Shown: in pieces, positions 8,972 through 20,309 of the stretch
How the letters are laid out: every line of letters starts with the position of its first letter
How positions within the stretch are numbered: the first letter of the stretch is position 1
Source: Cylindrotheca closterium
Taxonomy: Eukaryota > Bacillariophyta > Bacillariophyceae > Bacillariales > Bacillariaceae
Length of the DNA: 64,000 nucleotides
Direction: 5' to 3'
Assembly (NCBI GenBank): GCA_933822405.4
Contig: CAKOGP040001557.1
Coordinates: 248,001 to 312,000, forward strand
Translations under genes and position numbers: made by a program
Notes under the pieces: model-generated
The model's input: the letters and a program-made list of their open reading frames with translations, nothing else
Database searches by the model: none
What the model was told of the DNA's origin: nothing

Positions 8972-11134
8972 TCATCGTTCTTCATCCGAGCAGAACGTAC
9001 CCGCAAAATCCCACTGTCCGTAGTCTGATGGCTGGCTACTCGAACTAGGCAAGACAATCTCCAAGGCCTCCTTCAGCATGGCTTCGTCATGCCTCATCAG
9101 ATAATCTCTTCGCGCATCTCGATGAGATGGATCTTCAAATTCCGGTTGTGCAACAGCAGGGGACATATTGCACTCTAGCACCCACACATTGCCATGAATA
9201 TCTGGCATCCAATCCACGCTGAAGACTTCAAACTGCTTTTGAAACAAGGTACCACTGGTACACTTGGAAGAATCATCATATCCCTCTGTCTGATTCCCAC
9301 CAATAATGATACTCTTATTCACTCGTTTCCTCCCCTTTAGTCTCCCCATTGCAATGGCTCGTTGAATGATATGGGCTGTTCCTTCTTTACACTTTTGGTA
9401 TACCTTATCCCAATGTTGTTTCCAACCTGCGGTTTCCCCTGGAGGTTCGGGATGCCGGTGAATCGTCACCTGCGTGTCATGGGACAAATCGGTGGCGCTC
9501 CATGGATTGGGAGAAATGGATAAAAGAGAAGCCTTGTAGGTATAGAGCGTCCAAGTGATACCATCGTCTTCACACACCAATAGCACATAAAACTTGATGT
9601 GTGTCTTTTTTCCGTCATCTGTCAAGAGAGGATCTCGGATGTGCGCTTGGACCACATACCGTCGATCGTTGGGAAATAAAAGATGGTCGGCGATTTCGGA
9701 TGTTTTGGTCACAATATTAATGGCAGCCCCTCCCAAGTTCTTGTTGGCTTCCTTAACGAACCATGGACCATTATCATTTTCATCATTATTATCATCCTCG
9801 GGGGCAAGTCCGTGCCTCCATTTTCCTTTTTCAAAGCAATACGTCTTGGGCATGTATTGCTGATTCTGTTGGTGTCGTTGTTGTTGCCCAAAATTGCTGA
9901 CAACATTGTAATCGCCACCACCACCACCACCACTATAATTGGCAATGTCCAAGAACTTGTCCTTTTCGTCCAACCATTCCCTCCCCAAAAGATACATACT
10001 GACAAGGTTGCTAAACTCTGGTTCATCACAAAAGTCGACTACCTGTTTGCCAACTGGACAATAATATTCTTTCCCATGCATCATATCTTCGTACCAAATT
10101 TGAGTGGGATAGGTTTGCCACACAATGTTAGTGTTCTTGCTTTGTTCTGTGCGTTGCAATAAGAGTTCCGTGTACTTGGAACCGTGTCCCATTCGTCCAC
10201 AATCGCATATCAGGAACGTCGTGGGAGAAGATGAATTGCTGGTAGTATCAGATTTGGTTTCAGAAGCTTTTGTTGGAGCAGCTGCAGGTAATGGAGTTGC
10301 AGTCGGCATCGACTGTTCTCGTTGTTGGATCCGTCGATTCTTGTTGGAAGTATTAGTATAATGCTCCACAAAGGCTTGTTGGGATTCCTTGGAAAAGGTT
10401 TCCAATCCACCCATTTCCTCTACAAACTCTTGCAGGGTTGCAATAGAGTCCGCATAGATTGGTAGAATATGCTGAAGGACCGCTTGCTTTTTCTGATCAT
10501 TGTCATCTTGAATCGCTTCGTCAATGCACACCAAATCAAAGCAGCCTTGATCCATTAGCATCTGAGCAGTGATTTGAACCGATCCACTGGCTTTGGCGCC
10601 AGTGAGGTAGACCTTTTGGGTGTTGTTCTGCAGTGGAATTGGAGCAATGATATTGTTGCTTTCCTCCTCTGTTGCTGGCGGATGACGGCTATTCAGAATG
10701 GATCGTATAAGTTCGTGGGGCAAATGCTGTTCTCGAGTCACCACAGTATCAATTTGAGGTCGGGGAGCAATCATTTCAGGTTCTTTCAGTACTTGGCTGC
10801 CTTCCCACCCTTCCAAGAACCAGTGAACCGCCTTGTCGCCCAACTTTTGGTTCAATTTCCGAAAGGCGCCATACAATTTGTGGTTTTGAGGGACGCGTTG
10901 GTAGGATGAGGAGAATTGCAAGGTGGAATAGAATATGTTCCATTTGTGTTTCCGAGCTGCTTCCACGACGACGGATAAAGCCTTTAAAAAATCTTGCTTG
11001 TTGGAGGCATCAAAACTTCCCAAAAGATCTGGTTGGAGATCGCAAATGACGAGAATTGGTTTGTTGTTATTGTTGGAAGCTGATGATGGAGGCGGAATCC
11101 TTACTGTTATTGGCTCATCAATCATGTCATTCAT
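8972..11134 (-). CDS. Isochorismatase-like / tubulin-tyrosine-ligase-like fusion protein
   Basis: 720 residues from the ATG at 11134 (the frame extends to a GTG at 11272 with no ATG between). Residues about 25-240 have an isochorismatase/cysteine-hydrolase fold: ILVICDLQPDLL (Asp32) and VYLTGAKASGSVQITAQML. The usual nucleophilic Cys in the last motif is Ser (residue 185) and the usual catalytic Lys region reads VVTREQ, so this half is probably not a working hydrolase. A Ser/Thr/Ala-rich linker leads to a TTL-like ATP-grasp domain (about 305-700): PWFVKEANKNLGG, RYVVQAHI, HIKFYVLLV and VDWMPDIHGNVWVLECNMSP. TTL family enzymes ligate amino acids to protein tails such as tubulin. A Gly run encoded by CAC repeats lies in the TTL half (plus-strand 9917-9934). 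Intronless. Confidence 0.8.
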   Translation of the reverse strand: MNDMIDEPITVRIPPPSSASNNNNKPILVICDLQPDLLGSFDASNKQDFLKALSVVVEAARKHKWNIFYSTLQFSSSYQRVPQNHKLYGAFRKLNQKLGDKAVHWFLEGWEGSQVLKEPEMIAPRPQIDTVVTREQHLPHELIRSILNSRHPPATEEESNNIIAPIPLQNNTQKVYLTGAKASGSVQITAQMLMDQGCFDLVCIDEAIQDDNDQKKQAVLQHILPIYADSIATLQEFVEEMGGLETFSKESQQAFVEHYTNTSNKNRRIQQREQSMPTATPLPAAAPTKASETKSDTTSNSSSPTTFLICDCGRMGHGSKYTELLLQRTEQSKNTNIVWQTYPTQIWYEDMMHGKEYYCPVGKQVVDFCDEPEFSNLVSMYLLGREWLDEKDKFLDIANYSGGGGGGDYNVVSNFGQQQRHQQNQQYMPKTYCFEKGKWRHGLAPEDDNNDENDNGPWFVKEANKNLGGAAINIVTKTSEIADHLLFPNDRRYVVQAHIRDPLLTDDGKKTHIKFYVLLVCEDDGITWTLYTYKASLLSISPNPWSATDLSHDTQVTIHRHPEPPGETAGWKQHWDKVYQKCKEGTAHIIQRAIAMGRLKGRKRVNKSIIIGGNQTEGYDDSSKCTSGTLFQKQFEVFSVDWMPDIHGNVWVLECNMSPAVAQPEFEDPSHRDARRDYLMRHDEAMLKEALEIVLPSSSSQPSDYGQWDFAGTFCSDEER

Positions 11135-11266
11135 GATATTCAAAAAGCGAGCATTTCTTATCGGTAGACGGAAGGTGGGCGTATGATGTTTTATGCTTTT
11201 ACCTACCAGTACAGTAGTACACCATGGGATGCGATGCTGAGAAAGCTGGAAAAATATCACCGCATT

Positions 11267-11297
11267 CGTCACTCGTCACTCGTCACTCGTCACTCGT
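11267..11297. repeat. Tandem repeat of CGTCACT, four copies plus CGT
   Basis: Four perfect 7-bp units lie between the divergently transcribed fusion gene and the small gene at 11476. It may be a simple length-variable repeat or a promoter element array. Confidence 0.9.
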
Positions 11298-11475
11298 TTT
11301 GAATTCGAAAATACTGCGTGGTCTGTCGGTCTGTCATATCGTGGAAGAACCAGCTCATCATCATCATTCTCATCATCTCTGTGTTGCGAGTACTGTAATA
11401 GTAAGCACTGCAAAGCTTCCGCACTCTCGCCCAAAAGACCAAAAGAAGTCATAGCATATACCTTAGTTCACGACC

Positions 11476-11685
11476 ATGAGATTGGCAACATCGACTGCTG
11501 CCAAAGTGATCCAGAAACGAGCGACCACGGGCTCGGTTTCAAGCGTCTTCTACCTGAAAGATGCAGGAATGAAGGAGTCCAGCTCCAAGACAGTCGAGAA
11601 TGTGTTTCTTCTCACGGTTGGACTACCGCTAGCTACCATGGGAGTTGCTGGGCTGTGGAGATGTATTCAAACTGGCAAGATCTGA
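11476..11685 (+). CDS. Small predicted mitochondrial single-pass membrane protein
   Basis: 69 residues. The N-terminus (MRLATSTAAKVIQKRATT) is basic, hydroxylated and free of acidic residues, like a mitochondrial presequence. A single hydrophobic segment follows (VFLLTVGLPLATMGVAGLW), then a short basic tail. The layout resembles small accessory subunits of respiratory complexes, but no family is identified. Divergent from the TTL-like fusion gene, 341 bp away. Confidence 0.6.
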   Translation: MRLATSTAAKVIQKRATTGSVSSVFYLKDAGMKESSSKTVENVFLLTVGLPLATMGVAGLWRCIQTGKI

Positions 11686-12082
11686 GTTTTATGCTGTCAA
11701 GTGCCGGTATGTCAGGAGAGTACAATTATTTATGATTCGATTCATTCATCCATCCATTCTTTGAGAGTGACATTACACACACTCGCAAGAGAAGTTTATA
11801 TGGTTGGGGTAGATTCTATTGATCTATCAGCTGCTCCAACTACTTGGATGCTGAATGTCTTGTTTCAGCTTGGATGATTCGTCGTGAAGGGTTCCCTTTT
11901 TGCTTTTCCATCGCCGCCTAAGGAGGAATAATAAATCTATTCCTACTCCGCTCAACTTCCTTTAGCAGCTCTCGGAAATAATATCGAAAATGAATGAGTA
12001 GTGGAGAATAAAATAACCTATGTATGTATTTTAGCCACTCTGTCACTGCATCATGCATTCACATATTCCTTCATTTAGAGAT
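11686..12082. other. Intergenic, 397 bp
   Basis: Convergent 3' flanks of the small gene and of METAP2. No gene or strong structure is seen. Confidence 0.5.
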
Positions 12083-13890
<1,808 letters not shown>

Positions 13891-15281
13891 ATGGAGGTAG
13901 ATAATCATGTTTACCGTTCCAAGGCAATGAAGGAGAAACGGTACCAAATGAGGTTGGAGAACTGACTTTCAATCCAGACATTCAGGTTTTGCCGAATGCC
14001 TTGTGCCAACAGTGTCTGTGTTTGCACGAAGTAACTCTGCCCCAAGGATTAATCAAGATTGGTGCTTGGACGTTTGGAGGCTGCAAAATTTTGGAAATCA
14101 AGATTTGCAGCACTGTCGAATCCATTGGGAATTGTGCATTTGGATTTTGCAAAGATCTGACGAAAGTAGAGTTTGAATCGTCATTGTCTTCGCCGAACCG
14201 GCTAGAGACACTTGCAGAGGCAGCGTTCTGTTTTTGCCTTTTACTACAAAGAGTCAAGATTCCCTCGTCTGTAAACATGATTGGCAGTCATGCCTTTAAC
14301 GGCTGCAAGGCCTTGGTAGAAGCAAACCTATCCACATCGTCCGTCAAAGAGATTCCAATGTTTTGCTTCGAGGATTGTGGCTCGCTGCAAACTGTGAGCC
14401 TACCACACTCATTGGAGCATATTTGTACAGGTGCATTCAACAATTGCATTTGTTTGGTTACAGTGCTATTGACCCTGGATTCAAAGCCAGTATGGATTGG
14501 GCCAGGATCTTTCTGTCGCTGCAGCGCTCTTGCAAATCTTGTGCTTCCGCAAAGGTCGTGTGCCGCAGACGAATACTCGTTTGATGGATGTGCGATGTTA
14601 CAAGATCGCTTTGGTGGGGGAGAAGATGACATTGTTGCCGCTTTGATATCCCGCTTTGACAATCATCCAGTGCATAAGCTTTGTTACTATCCCTCGACCA
14701 CTGCCCAAGAGCTTCAACAGTGCATTGAAGAAAACGAAGAATCGCTCAAGGATGGATTCGAAATGACTCCCTTCCACGTCCTATTATCGACCATCTGGCC
14801 CAGCCAAGATCTGCTCAGAGTCCTTCTAGACAAGTTTCCATGCCACCTTCTCGGCTGGAAAGATGCCAATGACAAACGACCACTGGATTACTTGCTTACC
14901 AACTGGACTACTGAAACTAGTGCGCCTTTGCTCCAAACAGCACTGCAAAGCTGGATGGTTGATCGACTTGCCCATTGGGGTGCTACATCCTGGATGGAAA
15001 CCATGCACAATAAGGTGCAAGCTATGATTGTTGCGCATGACAAGGAACAAAGGGCAACCTTGTATACAGAACTGTATTCGGATTTTGCTTTGTACCAAAA
15101 ACTGGAAATCACGTGCATCGTGGAGATGGCCTTGTGGAAAGGAAAAATAGATCATGAATGCATCAATGATGGTCCCGAGCGACAGTTTATGGATCGAGAA
15201 GAGTTCCGTTATATATGTGGATCTGATGTTGTGATTCCAAATGTAGTAAAGTTCTTGCACACGATCTGTGAAAGTTGTTGA
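13891..15281 (+). pseudogene. BspA-type leucine-rich-repeat protein, copy 1 (frameshifted near start)
   Basis: From FQGNEGE at 13917 a single frame runs to TGA at 15281 (about 455 codons), with BspA-type LRR units of about 23 residues (for example LHEVTLPQGLIKIGAWTFGG, LQRVKIPSSVNMIGSHAFNG) in the first half and a non-LRR helical second half. The paralogues start ATG GAG/GAA GTA and read straight into FQGNEGE. Here the equivalent ATG at 13891 is out of frame by one base: copy 2 has ACCGATTCC where this copy has ACCGTTCC near 13914-13920. The in-frame upstream sequence hits a stop without another ATG. So this is a recently disabled gene, a gene with an unseen first exon, or an assembly error. 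BspA-LRR proteins are expanded in diatoms; function unknown. Confidence 0.65.
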
Positions 15282-15637
15282 TGAGCAGAGAGGATGAATA
15301 GTTCTTCCATAATAACGATGATAATAAAGCAAATAAAGGTCGGGAAGAAGGTGATACAGTGTACAGTTTTACATACATTACATTACATTTCCACTGCGGA
15401 GGTGGTTCGTACCTGGTACCATCGCAGATCGCAGGTACGCATTACTGTACTCCCACCAGACGACTAACTCGAATTAGATTCAACTGCGCGGCGGTCAGAC
15501 TATTTCAGTTTCAAACGGTCAACTTCCTCATCATCATCACGCGGATGTTCAAGAGTTCACAAGAAGTTAGTTGCCAGGAACGACAAAGGACAAGCTAGGC
15601 GAATGATATCGCATACAAGGGGGACAAGCATTCATTC
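15282..15637. other. Intergenic, 356 bp
   Basis: Contains the palindromic GTACCTGGTACC at 15409-15420, one of the recurring intergenic motifs. No gene seen. Confidence 0.5.
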
Positions 15638-17547
15638 ATGCTGAACAACTTGTTAGGAGAGAAAAATGTCCCAGCTGGGATTCCAAAGACAATCGGGGAA
15701 CAGAATCATAACAAACATAAGGAGGACACGGCAACCATGGAGAATACCAAACAGCAACGAGCCAATGCGAGAAATGCACTCAGCAACTTACTGGGTGCAA
15801 GACGGAAGCCTCCTCCGTCAGCTGTCTTTCATCCAAAAATTGCTGAATTAGGAGCATCGCTAACAACACCGGCAACTCCTACTAGAAAAAATGGTGCAAA
15901 CAAGAATGCTTCTACTGATCTGAATCAGAATCTTCCTCTCAAGAAGGACCCTCGCTTTGAAAAGTACTTTCGAATGCTCAAGGTTGGAATGCCATTGGCT
16001 CATGTGAAGCATGCCATGCAACGGGATGGAATCAATCCAGATGTAATGGATCAGGATCATAACAAGCCAGCCAACAGTGGCAACAAGAATGAAACTAGTG
16101 ATATTTCCATGCCCAAACGACAACCACGTCGACGCAAACGAAACTCGGAACCTAGACGAGCTCGATTCCGATGGAACAAAATTTCCAATTTCTTTACCGA
16201 GTCTATCTGGGGAGACTTGAGTGATGATGAAACCATCAAGAGTATTGATATTGATGAAGAGGAGTTTACAGAATTGTTTCAGGCTCAAGTGGTAACAGAG
16301 GAATCGACTAAACAAGCAGCAGCAGCAGCAGCCCAGCAACGACACGAATCCATTGGCGGCAACATGAAGAAGAAAAAGATGGGATCGGCAGTTCGTGTCA
16401 TTGATGCCAAACGAGCCAACAATGGGGGAATTAGTCTGGCTCGTATCAAAATGACTTTTGATCAAATGTCACAGACAGTGGAACAAATGGACATTTCCAC
16501 ATTGACGGCTGGACAAATCGAAAACATGATCGAGTACCTGCCTAGCAACGAGGAACAGGAACGACTGACCGAATACATGTTAAATGTTGAACAAGAAGAT
16601 GACTTGGTCGTTCGTTTCAATAGTCTATGCGAATGCGAAAAGTTCATGGTATCCATGATGACGGTGAAATATCGCAAGGAAAAGTTGGATTCCATGCATT
16701 TCAAGTTGGATTTTCAGTATTCCATAGATTCAATTGTACAAGGTAAGAAGAAAGAAGAAGAATCCATCATCCGTCATGACACGAATCTCGACTCTCATAA
16801 GTTTTATATTGTACTACACTACTAGATGCCGACTTGGTGGACAAGGCCTGTGATGAATTAAGGAATTCCGACAGATTGAAAAAATTGCTTGGAATTGTTC
16901 TCGAACTAGGAAATAAACTCAATACGGCTGCCCAAGGACCTGAGGATAAGGCGAATGCCTTTGACCTTGATTCGCTACTCAAATTAAAAGAGACCAAGGC
17001 ATTTGACAAGAAGACGACCTTTCTAAACTACATTGTATCAATTGTCGAACGAAATGATGAATCATTGTTGGATTTTGCTCAAGACATTCAAACAGTCATT
17101 AAGGCGGAAAAGGTCTATTGGGACGTGTGCGTGTCCGAAATAAAAGAAGTTGAGACACATGTGGAGAATCTTCGTCAGATGGCTCTGTACGAAGCCAAAA
17201 AAGAAGAAGAATCATCAATAGCAATAATGAATGGCAGCAGCACTCCAAAGGCGGTGGCGGCGCCAAATTGCATCCAAGTACCAGAAGACGAAGAATTTGC
17301 AACACTTAAATCAACTTCCACCGGCCGCTTTACAATCGATGCTCTCACACAGCTCTCGCAACTTCACATCAAGGTCGATGCCACCATTGAGAAATTTCAG
17401 AATCTTCTGATATACTTTGGAATCAACGGAGCGGGCGAGCGATCGAAACGACCCCACGAACTCTTTTCCATCTTTTCACAATTTTCTCGTGACTTTGCAG
17501 AGGCGAGGCCAGCACTCAAACATGCGTCAAGCTTTAAGAGACGATGA
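15638..17547 (+). CDS. Formin (FH2 domain) with CCDC53/WASHC3-like motif
   Basis: Exons 15638-16742 and 16826-17547 (83-bp intron, phase 1) give 608 residues. FH2 domains nucleate actin filaments and track their barbed ends as dimers. FH2 landmarks: RWNKISNFFTESIWGDL (about 180-196), a long helical region, LGIVLELGNKLN, then FDLDSLLKLKETKAFDKKTT. Before FH2, about residues 104-142, KKDPRFEKYFRMLKVGMP and INPDVMDQD resemble the conserved segment of WASH-complex subunit CCDC53/WASHC3 (DP-YF-MLK-G-P). There is no proline-rich FH1 region, which formins normally use to bind profilin-actin. GCA repeats encode a short Ala run near 16316. Confidence 0.85.
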
Positions 17548-17697
17548 CGAAACAGCGAGATTGGCCATCACACTGATGTCGTGTTGGGATGCACAACAGT
17601 GAGCGCTAGAGCCAATAATGAGCCACAATCTGCTGGACTGATCAGAATTGGTAAGAGGGACACCAGCTCTGAACTTTCAAGAGGGAAAGAAGCAACC

Positions 17698-18720
17698 CTA
17701 GTTTTCATCCAAATCCTTTGGACGAAACCACAGCATGGAATATACATTAGTGTCCATGACAGAATCATCATTTCGATGATTTACTTCTTCCACCATGTAA
17801 TTGGGGAAAACTGATGGCAGGACTTGCTCCACAAACAATTTCTCGTCTCCGGTTCGGAGCTGGTACGAGAAGAAAACTTTAGTGCGACCATTGGAAAGGA
17901 GACCCTTTAGGGTTTCCAACAGTTTAGACTGTAAATCGGGATTGTCACTGGTCGCATAAAGACATTCAGCAGCTACCACTATATCAAAATAAGAAGAGGG
18001 GTTGCCACCATTGTTGTTGTTGTTGTTGTTGTTGTCGCCCTCCTCCTCTTGCAAGGCTCGCTGAATTTCCACCAGATCCGAAGTCTCGCCCCATCGTAGT
18101 ACCATTGCTGACAAGTTGGGACCAATATTTCGAGGTGATAGACTAGAAGTGTCGAGAGGGGGTGGTTGGCTTGTCGCTTGACCATCTTGACGTTGTTTCC
18201 ATGCCAACTGATTGGCAAGATTGGTCTTGGCGTTCTGTTTGGCCCATTCCAATACTTCAGGAAGATCCGTCATGAAGGTTTGGGCTCCACATAATGCAGC
18301 GCATTGGCTAGCTAAAGCAGCAGTTCCGCATCCAAGCTCTAGAACACGTTGTTGTCGTGGTCGTTTCCATTCGTTTGTCTCTTGTGTTTGCTGTTTTGAT
18401 TCTTCTTCTTCTGCTTCATGTTTGTCAAGGTTGTTCAGATAGGAGGCAATATAACGCGCAGCAGAAGTTCCTGCGTGCCAAAGGACCGATCCAAGGTGTT
18501 CTTTACTCGATTCAAAATTTTGCTGTACCACAAAAGGGACTGGAAAACCAGGAATGGGAACGTAGTGGAACTTTTCAAACATTGTCCCAGAGCCAAAGAA
18601 CTGATAGATTGGATGTCGCTTCTTGAAAAGTGGATGCACAATGATTGCTCGACTGGAAGGTGACCGGTCAGGAGGAGATTCTGCAGAAGACATTCGGGAC
18701 GAATCTTTCATCATGGGCAT
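17698..18720 (-). CDS. METTL21-like protein lysine methyltransferase (Methyltransf_16)
   Basis: 340 residues, intronless, ATG at 18720. A class I S-adenosylmethionine fold is shown by motif I VLELGCGTAALA (126-137), an acidic residue after the next strand (MTDLPEVL), and the VVAAECLYA post-motif typical of METTL21/FAM86-type enzymes, which trimethylate lysines on chaperones, eEF1A, eEF2 and similar proteins. N-terminal to this, SVLWHAGTSAARYI matches the W-A-xx-L-Y element of the family. A run of eight Asn (near 230) comes from GTT repeats at about 18012-18034 on the plus strand and could vary in length. The protein substrate cannot be predicted. Divergent from the selenoprotein gene, 257 bp away. 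Confidence 0.85.
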   Translation of the reverse strand: MPMMKDSSRMSSAESPPDRSPSSRAIIVHPLFKKRHPIYQFFGSGTMFEKFHYVPIPGFPVPFVVQQNFESSKEHLGSVLWHAGTSAARYIASYLNNLDKHEAEEEESKQQTQETNEWKRPRQQRVLELGCGTAALASQCAALCGAQTFMTDLPEVLEWAKQNAKTNLANQLAWKQRQDGQATSQPPPLDTSSLSPRNIGPNLSAMVLRWGETSDLVEIQRALQEEEGDNNNNNNNNGGNPSSYFDIVVAAECLYATSDNPDLQSKLLETLKGLLSNGRTKVFFSYQLRTGDEKLFVEQVLPSVFPNYMVEEVNHRNDDSVMDTNVYSMLWFRPKDLDEN

Positions 18721-18977
18721 ACTGTACCGTATGTTGTAACAACCACACTTTTTTGGTTTGTGATGTGCAATAAAATGACTGGAAAAATTCGATTCCTCCG
18801 ACTGGAGCTATGACGTGTGTCGCATACGTGTCGCCAACAAAATGTTGACTCACTCACAAAAATACTCATCATTCATCATACATCTCACCATCACAAAACC
18901 GACAGTTGTCGTTGTTGTAACTCTAGAGCTTTTACCCTTGCAAACAAAAATCTACAGTACCTACGCAAAAAGATAAT

Positions 18978-19844
18978 ATGAAGATTCGAAGTACAGCCTT
19001 CTTGGCAACTTTGCTTTCATCTCTGCTGACGACTGGAGATGCTTTCCAAACGGCGGCGGTTCCACCAGGAGGAGCACGCAATGCTTTGGCAAGCCCATCT
19101 GCGGGACAAGCTTCTCTAGCTGCTTCATCCACAGCAGATGCCGAATCGTCACCTTGTGCTGGCCGAAACGATGCGATCCCAGAATCTGTCACCGCGCAAT
19201 CCCTTCGTAGCGCCGTTTTGACCAACGTGGATGGAGAGTTGGTTCGGCTTGACGAAAAGATGGGAAAGGGAACCTCCATTGTTGTCTTCCTTCGCCATCT
19301 AGGGTGACCTTATTGCTGGACTTACAGTACAGATTTTGTATCGAAAGTCCAGCAACGGGAGATGGGCGATACTATCTCCGGTCCAATCTTTATTTCCATT
19401 GGAGATGAGGAAAAACTTGCCACATTCTTGGAAAAGAATCCAGAAATCCCAAGAGACCAAGTCTTGGTCGATGACTACAGTTTTAAGGCTTACAAGGCTG
19501 CCGGATTTGGAAAGTTTGATGACACAGACAAAGAAGTTGCCAAGGAAGCCATGAGCAACATGGGGGCACCTGAACTTGGATTGAAGGGTTGGTGGAACTA
19601 CATGACGTCTGTTGGTAAGGTTTCTCCAATCCCCAAAGATATGAAGTTTGGTGAAGTGCCGGAGGGTGTTCTTCGACTGGGTGGAACCTTTGTTGTGAAA
19701 GGAAACAAGATTGTCTACCGCTGGAGTGATCGTCTACCAGGAGATCACCCTGACATTGACAATGTCATTCAAATTGCAGAAGAATCAGCCAGTAAAAAGG
19801 GAGGCGACATTTTCCAGGGTGTGCTCAAGATGATTGGTCAATAA
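18978..19844 (+). CDS. Plastid peroxiredoxin-like selenoprotein (AhpC/TSA_2, UxxC motif), read through TGA
   Basis: One frame of 288 residues if the TGA at 19305-19307 is read as selenocysteine. The TGA replaces the first Cys of the conserved redox motif: FLRHLG-Sec-PYCW, where relatives have FLRHFGCPxC. Coding continues in the same frame with full family features on both sides: LVDDYSFKAYKAAGFG, the basic segment, then VLRLGGTFVVKGNKIVYRW and GDHPDIDNVI. Sec would be residue 110 and the partner Cys 113. The family are thioredoxin-fold thiol peroxidases or reductases. The N-terminus is a signal peptide followed by DAF|QTAAV, close to the diatom ASAF plastid motif, and a Ser/Ala-rich transit region. 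A SECIS-like stem-loop lies 47 bp past the TAA. An intron in place of the TGA would be 24 bp, too short. Confidence 0.85.
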
Positions 19845-19890
19845 AGATATATATGGAAAAGATCAAGGGATCATATAAAGTGGCTGGTTA

Positions 19891-19980
19891 TGTTGATTCA
19901 GACGAGAATGACGTTCTATTCGATGGGTTACCAAACTTCTTGGTGATTCGTTGAATGACTGACAATCGATCGAATTGACA
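19891..19980 (+). promoter_or_regulatory. Candidate SECIS element (3' UTR stem-loop)
   Basis: By hand pairing: a basal helix (19891-19899 with 19972-19980, 9 pairs), a 3-bp step (19903-19905 with 19966-19968), an internal loop with AUGA at 19908 opposite UGA at 19960, then an 18-pair upper helix (19917-19934 with 19940-19957, six G-U pairs) closed by ACUUC. Adenines at 19933-19935 sit at the 5' side of the apex as in eukaryotic SECIS. The upper helix is longer than usual and the internal loop is asymmetric, so it is SECIS-like rather than canonical. Confidence 0.6.
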
Positions 19981-20309
19981 ACGGCTCATCCTATTTTATC
20001 ATGGCCCTGAAGCTTCTTCATAACAAGGAAATCGTACTGTAACTTAGGAACTATACATGATGTTATTCTTCGTACAAAATTACAAATATGCTAGTAGCCA
20101 GTAATAATAAGACAGTCTCCCTCTCCAGAAATAAAAAGTCGAAGTGAAAGTATGTGGTCTTGCATGGTACGCGGTCGAATGAATCCACACATTATTATCA
20201 TCAGAACCAAACGAAAAACAAGAAAATGAAGAACAAAAACCTGCATACTGTACAGTATTAATAGCATAATCTCACCATTTTGCAAGTTACAGGAGATTCA
20301 GACAACACC
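19981..20309. other. Intergenic, 329 bp
   Basis: Between the SECIS-like hairpin and DUS2. No gene is seen. Confidence 0.5.

Noticed and set aside
19306..19329. GTGACC...TTACAG read as a mini-intron to explain the TGA
   Set aside because: It would be 24 bp, far below the 52-229 bp introns seen here, and would remove the conserved PYC of the redox motif.
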